Shown here: one piece after another, positions 1-7,517 of the stretch
How positions within the stretch are numbered: the stretch's first letter is position 1
Layout: the number at the start of each line of letters is the position of its first letter
From: Prescottella soli
Lineage (GTDB): Bacteria > Actinomycetota > Actinomycetes > Mycobacteriales > Mycobacteriaceae
DNA: 64,000 nt
Direction of reading: 5' to 3'
NCBI RefSeq assembly: GCF_040024445.1
Contig: NZ_CP157276.1
Span: 4,774,001 to 4,838,000 of the forward strand
Notes under the pieces: model-generated
Told to the model about the DNA's origin: nothing
The model's database searches: none
Seen by the model: only the letters and a program-made list of their open reading frames with translations
Translations under genes and position numbers: made by a program

Positions 1-153
1 GACGGCGGTTGGGGAGAGGCGGTGGAGAACCTGGAGATCGTCCGTGTCGGATGCGACCACATCCAGATCGTCGACGAACCCTATGTGGCCGCGGTGGGGG
101 CACACTTGAGTGAGAAGCTGGCCGCCATCGACGATGCGGTGCAACGGGTCTGA
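1..153 (+). CDS. C-terminal end of a thioesterase-like protein (partial)
   Basis: The window opens inside a gene. Frame 1 is open from base 1 to a TGA at 151-153 and gives the last 50 residues. The segment around GCDHIQIVDEPYVAAVG resembles the end of alpha/beta-hydrolase thioesterase domains that close NRPS or PKS proteins, in which a Gly-Asp-His motif carries the catalytic His and is followed by a DEPxV stretch. The rest lies outside the window, so neither the product nor a synthetase context can be confirmed. The next gene starts 27 bases downstream on the same strand and could be cotranscribed. Confidence 0.5.
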   Translation, partial: DGGWGEAVENLEIVRVGCDHIQIVDEPYVAAVGAHLSEKLAAIDDAVQRV

Positions 154-179
154 GCCCGTCGAATCGAGGGGAGGCTGCA

Positions 180-614
180 GTGCAGGTCGTGGAGCGGGCG
201 GCGGCGACGATCGTCGGGATCGAGGTGGTGGCGCCGTTCGCCGAGCTCGCCGTCGTGGTGCCGCAGGCGTGGGCACGCGTCTTCGCCCGTCACCGCGATC
301 TGCTGAGCGGTCCCGACGACGTGTTCGTGGAGTTCAGCACGGACCTTGGTGACGGCGACTACCGCGAGGTCCTCGGTGTCGTCGTCGACTCGCTGCCGGC
401 GTCGCTGCCGGAGGGGTGGAGCATCGCGAAGGCACCGGGCGGCCGCTACCTGCATCATCGGCACCTCGGTGACGAGTCCACGATCGCCGACACCTTCGGC
501 GCGATGCATCGCTGGGTCGAGGTGAACGGGCTGCGGGCCGGCGTGCACAAGCTCGACGTGGGATACCGTCCCGGTGGCGTCGCGGCCCACGACCTGTATC
601 TCGATCTGGGCTAG
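180..614 (+). CDS. GyrI-like small-molecule-binding domain protein
   Basis: This 144-residue protein starts at a GTG with a GAGG element about 8 bases upstream. It looks like a stand-alone GyrI-like / AraC effector-binding domain. The second half carries the PGGRYLHHRH strand typical of the fold, and it ends in HDLYLDLG, matching the usual D-x-Y terminal strand. No DNA-binding domain is present, so it is probably a ligand-binding or inhibitory protein rather than a regulator itself; this is inference. It follows the thioesterase-like gene closely. Its stop codon overlaps the stop of the convergent acetyltransferase gene by 4 bases (CTAG). Confidence 0.6.
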   Translation: MQVVERAAATIVGIEVVAPFAELAVVVPQAWARVFARHRDLLSGPDDVFVEFSTDLGDGDYREVLGVVVDSLPASLPEGWSIAKAPGGRYLHHRHLGDESTIADTFGAMHRWVEVNGLRAGVHKLDVGYRPGGVAAHDLYLDLG

Positions 615-1162
615 CCGCGGGGCCCGGTTGCCGGCCCCGCCGGCTCGTGGTCGGCGAGCGCGCGCTGCATGATGACCGTGTCGATCGACGTCGCGTTCTT
701 GTACCCGACGCCCTTCAGTCGTCCCGCCACCTCGAAGCGTCGACTCCGGTGCAGGTGGAACGAACTCGATTCGGGCGCACCGGTTTCGGATGTCAGCACG
801 GCGATCACGTCACGGATCCCGACGCGGGCGCACTCGTCGAGTGTGTGGTCGAGCAGTGCGCCGCCGATCCGTCGTCCGGTGGCCCAGGGTGCCAGGTAGA
901 TCGACTCCTCGACGCAGTACCGGTAGGCCGACCGCGTCTTCCACGGCGAGCAGTACGCGTATCCGGCGATCCGCCCGTCCGTCTCGGCGACGAGGAACGG
1001 CAGTCCCCGCTCGGCCAGCGACCAGTAGCGATTGCTCCACGCCACGCTGTCCGGCGGCGTCTCGTCCAGCGTCACGGTGGTGGCGTCGACGTAGTGCCCG
1101 TAGATCGACGCGATGTCGACAAGGTCGGCGGGCCAGGCGGGACGCACGGTGGCTTCCGGCAT
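611..1162 (-). CDS. GNAT N-acetyltransferase, phosphinothricin-acetyltransferase-like
   Basis: This 183-residue protein starts at an ATG at 1162. The N-terminal stretch RPAWPADLVDIASIYGHYV, the Y-A-Y-C core and a glycine-rich acetyl-CoA loop (RRIGGALLD, about residues 96-104) fit the PAT/Bar branch of the GNAT superfamily, which acetylates amino groups of small molecules. The conserved segment near FHLHRSRRFEVAGRLKGVGYK is typical of this branch. The true substrate is unknown. Just upstream lies a decayed copy of the 5' end of the XRE-cupin regulator gene found at 4416. The acetyltransferase was therefore probably once divergent from such a regulator. Confidence 0.8.
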   Translation of the reverse strand: MPEATVRPAWPADLVDIASIYGHYVDATTVTLDETPPDSVAWSNRYWSLAERGLPFLVAETDGRIAGYAYCSPWKTRSAYRYCVEESIYLAPWATGRRIGGALLDHTLDECARVGIRDVIAVLTSETGAPESSSFHLHRSRRFEVAGRLKGVGYKNATSIDTVIMQRALADHEPAGPATGPRG

Positions 1163-1245
1163 GACTACCTCGCAGTTCTTCTATAGAGGTCGAAGTGTCA
1201 CCACTATAGAGCACGCGAATCCGGAGGCTATCGGTGGCGATCAGC
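1156..1245 (+). repeat. Left copy of a diverged direct repeat; decayed 5' end of an XRE-cupin regulator gene
   Basis: Bases 1161-1230 align with 4371-4440 at about 74 percent identity by hand (52 of 70, ungapped). Both copies begin with CCGGCATGAC, so each includes an antisense CAT start triplet. Both contain CTAT-GAGG-T-GAAGTGTC followed by the start region of the regulator. The right copy reads MEDMNLEALGD, whereas the left copy reads IEHANPEAI in the matching frame and then runs straight into the stop codon of arsR. The left copy is therefore a truncated, nonfunctional duplicate at the edge of the arsenic module. Confidence 0.7.
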
Positions 1246-1600
1246 GACAGCAGTTGGGGTCGAGCACCATGCGTAGTGCGTCGAGGGCTTGGCTCCGGGC
1301 GCGGTGGTAGACGTTCATTCCGCGGCGTTCCGACTCGACCATTCCCGCCTTGCGGAGTTGGCTGAGGTGGTGGCTGACCGTCGACTCCGCGAGTTCGACG
1401 CCTGTGGCGAGGTCGCAGGTGCAGACCTCGCCGGCATCGGTGGTGAGCAGGATCGACATCAGCTTGATGCGGGCGGGATCGGCGAGTGCCTTGAGTCGCA
1501 GCGCAACCTCGAGTGCGGCGTCGTCGCTCATCGGCGCGGCGGAGACCGGCGGGCAGCAGATGGGCGCGCTGACGTCGATGACCGGCAAGGCTTTCGGCAT
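1241..1600 (-). CDS. arsR: ArsR/SmtB-family arsenic-responsive repressor (first copy)
   Basis: This 119-residue winged-helix repressor of the ArsR/SmtB family probably releases DNA when it binds As(III) or Sb(III). It has an N-terminal Cys pair at residues 15-16 (ICCPP) and a CTC motif at 60-62. This layout resembles the corynebacterial ArsR, where Cys15, Cys16 and Cys55 bind the metalloid. The HTH reads STVSHHLSQLRKAGM, and a second CC closes the protein (NCCR). It is divergent from the cadI gene, as Rv2640c is from cadI in M. tuberculosis, and operator-like sites lie between the two. Confidence 0.88.
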   Translation of the reverse strand: MPKALPVIDVSAPICCPPVSAAPMSDDAALEVALRLKALADPARIKLMSILLTTDAGEVCTCDLATGVELAESTVSHHLSQLRKAGMVESERRGMNVYHRARSQALDALRMVLDPNCCR

Positions 1601-1623
1601 GGCGACAATGCTACCGAACTATC

Positions 1624-1681
1624 TTGACTTATGTCGAAAAGGTGGGGCACCCTGTAGGCGAAAGAACTTCGACATATATCG
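1624..1681. promoter_or_regulatory. Two ArsR-type operator candidates between arsR and cadI
   Basis: TTGACTTATGTCGA at 1624-1637 and TTCGACATATATCG at 1668-1681 closely resemble the perfect palindrome at 4148-4163 before the second arsR. One site sits close to each divergent start. This suggests that both transcription units answer to ArsR-type repressors with a shared TCGACATATGTCGA-like operator. The binding assignment is inferred from repetition of the motif. Confidence 0.6.
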
Positions 1682-1698
1682 CATAGGTGGAGAATCTC

Positions 1699-2184
1699 AT
1701 GTCACGCGCTCAACTCGCACTCAACGTCGACGACCTGCAGCAAGCGGTCACGTTCTACTCGAAGCTGTTCGGCACCGAGCCTGCGAAGCTCGAGCCCGGG
1801 TACGCGAACTTCGCGATCGCCGAGCCGCCGCTGAAGCTGGTCCTGTTCGAAAACCCGGGCAAGGGCGGCACGATCAACCACCTCGGTGTGGAGGTCGAAT
1901 CGTCGGAGAAGGTGCACGCGGAGATCGCGCGCCTGACCGACGAGGGGCTGTTCACGGACGAGGAAATCGGCACCACCTGCTGCTTCGCCACCCAGGACAA
2001 GGTGTGGGTCACGGGACCGGCCGGGGAGAAGTGGGAGGTCTACGCGGTCCTCGCTGACTCGGAGACTTTCGGGTCGACCCCGCAGCACCTCGAGGGCCCG
2101 CAGGGTTCCGAGGGCGGGGTGTGCTGCGGCACCGCCGCGCCGACGGAGGGGAAGGCACAGGCCGCCGAAACAACCTGCTGCTGA
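1699..2184 (+). CDS. cadI: CadI/ArsI-family VOC metalloprotein
   Basis: This is a 161-residue protein. The ATG at 1699 is chosen over the GTG at 1687 because AGGTGGAG at 1685-1692 is a well-placed ribosome site. It belongs to the vicinal-oxygen-chelate (glyoxalase/ArsI) fold and closely follows M. tuberculosis CadI (SRxQLALNVDDL, GTTCCFATQDKVWVTGP). ArsI-type metal ligands are visible: His61 (NHLGVEV), the Cys94-Cys95 pair and Glu113. The first ArsI histidine is Gln5 here, as I recall for CadI. ArsI cleaves the C-As bond of organoarsenicals; CadI is cadmium-induced with unproven activity. The tail holds two further CC pairs, which may bind metal. It belongs to the arsenic module. Confidence 0.85.
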   Translation: MSRAQLALNVDDLQQAVTFYSKLFGTEPAKLEPGYANFAIAEPPLKLVLFENPGKGGTINHLGVEVESSEKVHAEIARLTDEGLFTDEEIGTTCCFATQDKVWVTGPAGEKWEVYAVLADSETFGSTPQHLEGPQGSEGGVCCGTAAPTEGKAQAAETTCC

Positions 2185-2239
2185 ACACCGGAACGAATGT
2201 CGGCCGTCCCCGCGGGGCGGCCGACATCGTCGTCTGCGG

Positions 2240-2653
2240 TCAGGGGGTGGTGGGTTGCGAGGTCAGCTCGGCGATCAGCGCCGCGACCTTGGCCCGGATC
2301 TCGTCGCGGATCGGCCGGACCGCGTCGACGCCCTGCCCGGCGGGGTCGTCGAGGACCCAGTCGCGGTAGGACTTTCCGGGGAACACCGGGCAAGTGTCAC
2401 CGCAGCCCATCGTGATAACCACATCTGACGCCTGCACCGCATCGACGGTGAGAATCTTCGGGGACTGGGTCGAGATGTCGATGCCGACCTCGGCCATCGC
2501 CTCGACCGCCGCAGGATTCACCTCGTCGGCCGGTGCGCTACCGGCCGAGCGGACCTCGATGAGATCGCCGGCCAAGTGGGTGAGGAACCCCGCGGCCATC
2601 TGGGAGCGGCCCGCGTTGTGGACGCAGACGAACAACACGCTCGGTGTGGTCAT
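2240..2653 (-). CDS. arsC: ArsC arsenate reductase, low-molecular-weight phosphatase fold
   Basis: This 137-residue protein reduces arsenate to arsenite in the cytoplasm. The P-loop reads CVHNAGRSQ, giving the Cys10-x5-Arg16 signature of the LMW tyrosine-phosphatase type. Cys84 and Cys88 (GCGDTCP) could serve in the thioredoxin-linked disulfide cascade, although the classical spacing (Cys82/Cys89) is not matched exactly. A mycothiol-coupled mechanism, as in Corynebacterium, is also possible. The start lies 3 bases after the ACR3 stop, so the two are cotranscribed. The product arsenite would be exported by the ACR3 pump. Confidence 0.9.
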   Translation of the reverse strand: MTTPSVLFVCVHNAGRSQMAAGFLTHLAGDLIEVRSAGSAPADEVNPAAVEAMAEVGIDISTQSPKILTVDAVQASDVVITMGCGDTCPVFPGKSYRDWVLDDPAGQGVDAVRPIRDEIRAKVAALIAELTSQPTTP

Positions 2654-2656
2654 GGT

Positions 2657-3754
2657 TCAGGACTCCTTCGACGCCGGCGCTGCCGGCGACTCGTGGCGGG
2701 TGAAGCGCTTGCGCAGCGCGAGCGAGACATAGACCAGGGCGACGAGCACCGGCACCTCGATCAGCGGGCCGACGACCCCGGCCAGTGCCTGACCGGACGA
2801 GGCGCCGTAGGTGGCGATCGCGACCGCGATCGCAAGCTCGAAGTTGTTTCCCGCCGCGGTGAACGCCAGTGTGGTGGTGCGCTCATAGCCGAGACCCATC
2901 GCAGCGCCGAGCAGATAACCACCGCCCCACATGATCGCGAAGTACGCGAGCAGCGGGATGGCAATCCGCACCACATCCATTGGCTGCGAGATGATCTGGT
3001 CTCCCTGCAGCGCGAACAGGATCACGATCGTGAACAGCAGGCCGTAGAGGGCCCACGGGCCGATCCTCGGCAGGAACCGCTCCTCGTACCAGGCGCGGCC
3101 CTTGGCCTTCTCCCCGAAGTGCCGGGTCAGGAACCCGGCGAGTAGCGGGATGCCCAGGAAGATCAGGACCGACTTCGCGATCTGCCACGGCGAGGTGTCG
3201 ATGGTGGTCTGCTCGAGGCCCAGCCAGCCGGGCAACACCGAGAGGTAGAACCAGCCGAGAACGGCGAACATCACCACCTGGAACACCGAGTTGATCGCCA
3301 CCAACACGGCGGCAGCCTCGCGGTCACCGCAGGCGAGGTCGTTCCAGATGATGACCATGGCGATGCAGCGGGCCAGGCCGACGATGATCAGTCCGGTCCG
3401 GTACTCCGGCAGGTCCGGCAGGAAGATCCAGGCGAGGGCGAACATCAGCGCCGGCCCGAGAATCCAGTTCAGCGCCAGGGATCCGAGGAGTAGTTTGCGG
3501 TCGCCGGTGACGGTGTCGAGTCGGTCGTAGCGAACCTTGGCCAGCACCGGGTACATCATGATCAGCAGGCCCAGTGCGATCGGCAGCGAGATGCCGTCGA
3601 GTTCGATGGTGCCGAGCGCGTCCCCGAGTCCGGGGATCATCCGGCCCAGGAGAAGTCCGGCCACCATCGCGACACCGATCCACACCGGCAGAAACCGGTC
3701 CAGCGGCGAGAGCTTGCCGACGACAGCAGGGGGGCCGGCGGCGGTCTCCGTCAC
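2657..3754 (-). CDS. acr3: ACR3-family arsenite efflux permease
   Basis: This 365-residue inner-membrane protein has about ten hydrophobic segments. The GTG start at 3754 overlaps the arsR stop by 4 bases. Reading the frame farther upstream would only translate arsR out of frame. The conserved transport Cys of ACR3 proteins is at residue 130 (LARCIAMVIIWNDLACGD), and the AAGNNFELAIAVAI signature of the bile/arsenite/riboflavin transporter fold is present near the C-terminus. It extrudes As(III) using the proton gradient. It is cotranscribed with arsR and arsC as arsR-acr3-arsC. Confidence 0.92.
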   Translation of the reverse strand: MTETAAGPPAVVGKLSPLDRFLPVWIGVAMVAGLLLGRMIPGLGDALGTIELDGISLPIALGLLIMMYPVLAKVRYDRLDTVTGDRKLLLGSLALNWILGPALMFALAWIFLPDLPEYRTGLIIVGLARCIAMVIIWNDLACGDREAAAVLVAINSVFQVVMFAVLGWFYLSVLPGWLGLEQTTIDTSPWQIAKSVLIFLGIPLLAGFLTRHFGEKAKGRAWYEERFLPRIGPWALYGLLFTIVILFALQGDQIISQPMDVVRIAIPLLAYFAIMWGGGYLLGAAMGLGYERTTTLAFTAAGNNFELAIAVAIATYGASSGQALAGVVGPLIEVPVLVALVYVSLALRKRFTRHESPAAPASKES

Positions 3755-4155
3755 TGGGCCGCCTTCGCGGTCGGGGCGTCGAACGGAACGCACGCCGAGC
3801 CCCGGACGACACCGGATTCGGACGACAGCACCGCCGACAGCTGCGCCAGTGCCGACGGGATCACCTGGTAGTACACCCACGTGCCGCGGCGCTCACAGTC
3901 GAGCAGACCGGCCTCCCGCAGCACCTTCAGGTGATGGGAGATCGTCGGCTGCGACAGGTCGAACGCCGGGGAGATGTCGCACACGCAGCTCTCCCCGCCC
4001 TCGTGACTGGCGATCAGGCTCAGCATCCGCAACCGCACCGGATCGCCGATCGCCTTGAACATCCGGGCCAAGTTGTCGGCCCAGTCCTCGGTCAGCGGTT
4101 CACGCACCAGCGGGGCGCAGCAGGATTCGTCACCAGGATCTGCTTGTATCGACAT
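3751..4155 (-). CDS. arsR: ArsR/SmtB-family arsenic-responsive repressor (second copy)
   Basis: This 134-residue winged-helix repressor is expected to control the arsR-acr3-arsC operon. The ATG at 4155 is chosen because it starts the conserved region and lies inside a perfect operator palindrome; a longer frame reaching 4290 would have to be translated through the operator. Cys12-Cys13 and Cys57/Cys59 (SCVCD) form a plausible As(III) site, and the HTH reads PTISHHLKVLREAGL. It differs clearly from the first ArsR, so the module carries two nonidentical sensors. Confidence 0.9.
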   Translation of the reverse strand: MSIQADPGDESCCAPLVREPLTEDWADNLARMFKAIGDPVRLRMLSLIASHEGGESCVCDISPAFDLSQPTISHHLKVLREAGLLDCERRGTWVYYQVIPSALAQLSAVLSSESGVVRGSACVPFDAPTAKAAQ

Positions 4156-4163
4156 ATGTCGAT
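4148..4163. promoter_or_regulatory. ArsR operator palindrome overlapping the arsR start codon
   Basis: ATCGACATATGTCGAT is a perfect 16-bp palindrome that contains the ATG of the second arsR gene (CAT at 4153-4155 on the plus strand). It matches the two sites beside the cadI promoter. Placement over the start codon suggests autoregulation, with repressor covering the initiation region. If this mRNA is leaderless, the operator also covers the transcription start. Confidence 0.65.
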
Positions 4164-4370
4164 ATTGACGGATATCAATGTAGCGTGCAAGGCCGGGTGC
4201 CGCCGGACTGTGGACGGTGAAGTTGTTGAACCGCGCCCCAGATCTGCAAGGCATTCGAGGCTCGGGCTGCGGCAATCGCCGACGTGTCATACGTGCGTGA
4301 GGCTGGAATTCGGCCCTCGCTGGTTGAATTGATCTGTGCGAGTTGTTGTTTTGCGAAAACCTGCCCCGGC
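4164..4370. other. Right border of the arsenic module, no confident gene
   Basis: About 200 bases separate the arsR operator from the regulator repeat. A minus-strand frame starting at the CAT at 4370-4372 (MPGQVFAKQQL onward, about 65 residues) and a plus-strand frame ending near 4403 are both open, but neither resembles a family I recognise. Base composition is less GC-rich than in the neighbouring genes. I read it as junction or remnant DNA. Confidence 0.4.
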
Positions 4371-4455
4371 ATGACCACTTCTCGATTCCTCTATGGAGGT
4401 TGAAGTGTCGTTACTATGGAGGATATGAATCTGGAGGCTCTCGGCGATCGCGTAC
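4366..4455 (+). repeat. Right copy of the diverged direct repeat (intact regulator 5' end)
   Basis: This is the counterpart of 1156-1245. It covers the region before the XRE-cupin gene and its first codons and aligns with the left copy at about 74 percent over 70 bases. The pair brackets the roughly 3.1-kb arsenic module. A recombination or insertion event that duplicated a target-like segment, followed by decay of the left copy, would explain the layout. Insertion between two related divergent promoters would explain it equally well. Confidence 0.65.
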
Positions 4456-5027
4456 AACAGGCCCGGCGTGCGGCGGACCTGACCCTGGCCGAGGCGGCCG
4501 CCCGCTCGGACGTGAGCGTGAGCATGATCTCGGCGATCGAGCGCGGCGCCAAGGCGCCCACCGTCGTCGTGCTCGACAGGATCGCGCGCGGTCTGGGCGT
4601 GGACCTGGCCGCACTGATCACCGGTGACGAGCGGGACCGCACGGTGCTTCGGCGCTCGGCCGACCACGACGTCGCGGAGGAGGACGGTGGCTGGACCCGG
4701 CGGGTCCTCACGCCGGTGGTTCCGGGCGTGAACTTCGAATGGATGGAGATCGTGCTGCCCGCCGGCTGCGACGCCGGTGAGTTCCCCGCGTACGCGCCGA
4801 ACTCGCACGAGTTCGTCCATGTCGTCGACGGCGAACTGACCGTCGACGTGGGGGATCGGTCGTGGATGCTCGACGCGGGTGACACGTTGTACTTCGAGGC
4901 GGACGTCACGCACCGCTTCACCAATGACGGACAAACGCCGTGTCGCTACTTCGTCGCTGCGATGATCATGCGGGCGAGGACGCCGGGGTCGCGCGGTCGG
5001 ATGCGACCCGCGCGCCCGGCGCGGTGA
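4416..5027 (+). CDS. XRE-family regulator with C-terminal cupin domain
   Basis: This 203-residue protein has an N-terminal lambda-repressor-like HTH (about residues 9-62; LAEAAARSDVSVSMISAIER) and a C-terminal cupin barrel (about 105-180; SHEFVHVVDGELTVDVG, then ADVTHRF). Such HTH-cupin proteins sense small metabolites and often control a nearby transporter or enzyme gene. The start could be the ATG at 4416 or 4425. No good Shine-Dalgarno fits either, so the message may be leaderless. The last 20 residues are Arg/Pro-rich. A fragment of a paralogue survives at 1201-1245 next to a GNAT gene, which suggests that these regulators travel with acetyltransferases. Confidence 0.82.
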   Translation: MEDMNLEALGDRVQQARRAADLTLAEAAARSDVSVSMISAIERGAKAPTVVVLDRIARGLGVDLAALITGDERDRTVLRRSADHDVAEEDGGWTRRVLTPVVPGVNFEWMEIVLPAGCDAGEFPAYAPNSHEFVHVVDGELTVDVGDRSWMLDAGDTLYFEADVTHRFTNDGQTPCRYFVAAMIMRARTPGSRGRMRPARPAR

Positions 5028-5056
5028 CGGCGACGGCGACGGACGGGAGGGACGTG

Positions 5057-5422
5057 ATGGTGGAGGGTCGGGCGCTGCTCGTGGTGGCACTCGGCGGCTC
5101 GATCGGTGCGAGCGCCCGCTTCCTCCTGTCCCGGGAGTTCCCCGGAATCTGGACTGTCGCGGCGATCAACATCGTCGGGTCCCTGCTCCTCGGCGTGCTC
5201 GCGGCGATGGTCGGCCCGGACCGGTTGTGGCGCCTCTTCCTCGGTGTCGGTGTCCTGGGCGGCTTCACGACCTTCTCCACGTTCGCCGTCGACGTCGTGC
5301 AGAACCCGGGGTCGGCTGTCCTCTACGTGCTCGCGACACTGCTGCCAGCACTGGTTGCGGCGCGCATCGGGATGGGCATCGGCGAGTACCTGCACGCGCG
5401 CCGGCGGGGGGAGACCGCGTGA
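5057..5422 (+). CDS. crcB: FluC/CrcB fluoride channel subunit 1
   Basis: This 121-residue protein has four hydrophobic segments. The ATG at 5057 follows GGGAGGG at a good distance. The family signature GGFTTFSTFAVD (fluoride-pore Phe box) and an early GGSIGASARFLLS are present. FluC channels are dual-topology dimers that passively export fluoride. This gene overlaps the next crcB gene by 4 bases, so the two subunits probably form an obligate heterodimer. No fluoride riboswitch is visible: only 29 bases separate it from the XRE-cupin gene. Confidence 0.92.
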   Translation: MVEGRALLVVALGGSIGASARFLLSREFPGIWTVAAINIVGSLLLGVLAAMVGPDRLWRLFLGVGVLGGFTTFSTFAVDVVQNPGSAVLYVLATLLPALVAARIGMGIGEYLHARRRGETA

Positions 5423-5763
5423 CCGTGCTGTGGGTTGCGCTCGGCGGCGGCGTCGGAGCCGCGGTCCGCTACCTCGCGGGTCGTCACCTGCACTCGTACG
5501 GAAGCTTTCCCGTCCCGACGTTCGCGGTGAACGTGATCGGCTGCCTGATCCTCGGACTGCTCGCTGGGGCGACGTTGCCGGCCACGGTGTTCGCGCTGCT
5601 CGGCACCGGCTTCTGCGGCGGCCTGACCACCTATTCGACGTTCGCGAACGAGGCCACCGGTCTCGCGCGGGTGCGTCGATCCGTCACGTCCGCGCTGTAT
5701 GTCACCGGCAGCCTCATCGTCGGTATCGGTTTCGCCTGGTTGGGGTTTCGGATCACCGGCTGA
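5419..5763 (+). CDS. crcB: FluC/CrcB fluoride channel subunit 2
   Basis: This 114-residue protein starts at a GTG that overlaps the previous stop (GTGA). It repeats the family pattern: GGGVGAAVRYLAG at the start, a TFAVNVIGCLILG helix and GGLTTYSTFANE in the third helix. It pairs with the preceding gene in the two-gene arrangement common in Gram-positive bacteria, where each chain has a fixed and opposite membrane orientation. It protects the cytoplasm from fluoride accumulation. Confidence 0.92.
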   Translation: MTVLWVALGGGVGAAVRYLAGRHLHSYGSFPVPTFAVNVIGCLILGLLAGATLPATVFALLGTGFCGGLTTYSTFANEATGLARVRRSVTSALYVTGSLIVGIGFAWLGFRITG

Positions 5764-5844
5764 GCCCGATGAACCGGCAGGTAGCTTCCACCCCTGGCAC
5801 GATGGAACGGAAGCAGTTCCAGCGTGACGGAGGCGGAGGGGTCG

Positions 5845-7482
5845 ATGGTGCACGAACGTGCGGGACAGGTGGCAAGGCCGGAGGATCTGGAGGATCTGGC
5901 ACACCTGGTGTCCGCCTACTACACGCGCACGCCCGATCCGTCGGACCCGCGGCAGCAGGTGGTGTTCGGGACGTCCGGGCACCGCGGTTCGAGTCTCGAC
6001 TCGGCGTTCAACGAGGCCCACATCCTCGCGACCACGCAGGCCATCGTCGAATACCGTTCCGCGCAGGGCATCACGGGCCCACTGTTCCTCGGCCGCGACA
6101 CGCACGCGCTGTCCGAGCCGGCGTGGGCGACGGCACTCGAAGTGCTGGTCGCGAACGGTGTTGCGGTGGTGATCGATTCGCGTGACGGGTACACGCCCAC
6201 ACCCGCGGTGAGCCATGCGATCCTGCGGCACAACGCCTCCGGACCGAGCGGGCAGGCCGACGGTATCGTCGTCACGCCGTCCCACAACCCGCCGCGCGAC
6301 GGGGGCTTCAAGTACAATCCGCCGCACGGCGGTCCCGCCGACAGTGACGCCACCACCGTCATCGCGGATCGGGCCAACGACCTGCTGCGGTCCGGGCTTT
6401 CCGGTGTCGCGCGGGTGCCGCTCGTGCGCGCGCTCGACGCGGCCGGCCGCTACGACTTCCTCGCCGCCTACGTCGACGACCTGCCCAGCGTGCTCGACCT
6501 CGACGCGATCCGCGCGTCCGGGCTGCGTGTCGGCGCCGACCCGCTCGGCGGCGCGTCCGTCGACTACTGGGCGGCGATCGCCGAACGGCACCGGCTCGAC
6601 CTCACCGTCGTCAACCCGCTCGTGGACGCGACGTGGCGGTTCATGACGCTCGACGGCGACGGCAAGATCCGCATGGACTGCTCGTCGCCGTACGCGATGG
6701 CGTCGCTCATCGCGGCCCGCGACAAGTTCGACCTCGCCACCGGTAACGACGCCGACGCCGACCGGCACGGCATCGTCACCCCCGACGGCGGTCTCATGAA
6801 CCCGAACCACTACCTGGCCGTCGCGATCGACTACCTCTACACCTATCGCGCCGGGTGGTCTCCGTCGACGAAGGTCGGCAAGACCCTCGTCAGCTCGTCG
6901 ATGATCGACCGTGTCGCCGGCGGGCTGGGTCGACCCGTCGTGGAGGTGCCGGTCGGATTCAAGTGGTTCGTGCCGGGGCTGCGGGGCGGATCCCTCGGTT
7001 TCGGTGGCGAGGAGAGCGCCGGGGCGTCATTCCTGCGGCACGACGGCAGCGTGTGGACCACCGACAAGGACGGCATCCTGCTGGCGCTGCTGGCCGCCGA
7101 GATCACCGCGGTCACCGGGCAGAGCCCGTCCCAGCGGTACCGCGAGCTCACCCGGCAGCACGGCGATCCGGCGTACGCCCGGATCGACGCGCCGGCGACG
7201 CGCGAGCAGAAGGCCGTCCTGTCGAAGCTCTCGCCCGAGCAGGTCACTGCCACCGAGCTGGCCGGCGAACCGGTCACCGCGACGCTGACGACGGCACCCG
7301 GCAACGGCGCCGCGATCGGCGGGCTCAAGGTCGTCACGGAGAACGCGTGGTTCGCGGCGCGGCCGTCCGGCACCGAGGATGTCTACAAGATCTACGCCGA
7401 ATCCTTCCGTGGCCCTGAGCATCTCGCCGAGGTTCAGGCCGCCGCGCAGGACGTCGTCTCCCGCGCACTGGGACTTGCCTGA
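5845..7482 (+). CDS. pgm: Phosphoglucomutase, alpha-D-glucose-specific
   Basis: This 545-residue enzyme interconverts glucose-1-phosphate and glucose-6-phosphate, feeding glycogen, trehalose and cell-wall sugar synthesis. The ATG at 5845 follows GGAGGGG and aligns with the start of the E. coli-type enzyme ([13 protein letters not shown], then [10 protein letters not shown]). The phosphoserine loop is [12 protein letters not shown], the Mg2+ loop is NDADADRHG and the sugar loop is [11 protein letters not shown]. The phosphate-binding domain at the end has [15 protein letters not shown]. Length is normal. It stands alone between crcB and an MFS gene. Confidence 0.95.
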   Translation: MVHERAGQVARPEDLEDLAHLVSAYYTRTPDPSDPRQQVVFGTSGHRGSSLDSAFNEAHILATTQAIVEYRSAQGITGPLFLGRDTHALSEPAWATALEVLVANGVAVVIDSRDGYTPTPAVSHAILRHNASGPSGQADGIVVTPSHNPPRDGGFKYNPPHGGPADSDATTVIADRANDLLRSGLSGVARVPLVRALDAAGRYDFLAAYVDDLPSVLDLDAIRASGLRVGADPLGGASVDYWAAIAERHRLDLTVVNPLVDATWRFMTLDGDGKIRMDCSSPYAMASLIAARDKFDLATGNDADADRHGIVTPDGGLMNPNHYLAVAIDYLYTYRAGWSPSTKVGKTLVSSSMIDRVAGGLGRPVVEVPVGFKWFVPGLRGGSLGFGGEESAGASFLRHDGSVWTTDKDGILLALLAAEITAVTGQSPSQRYRELTRQHGDPAYARIDAPATREQKAVLSKLSPEQVTATELAGEPVTATLTTAPGNGAAIGGLKVVTENAWFAARPSGTEDVYKIYAESFRGPEHLAEVQAAAQDVVSRALGLA

Positions 7483-7517
7483 TTCGGTTCCGCGCGTCGC
7501 CGATACATTCGTCGGCG

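Noticed and set aside
4175-4378. Small minus-strand frame between the arsR operator and the XRE gene
   Set aside because: Its start aligns with the GNAT start in the left repeat copy, but the protein matches nothing and the region looks like junction DNA; not called as a gene.
5028-5056. Fluoride riboswitch before crcB
   Set aside because: Only 29 bases separate the genes, too short for the aptamer, and no such fold is visible.
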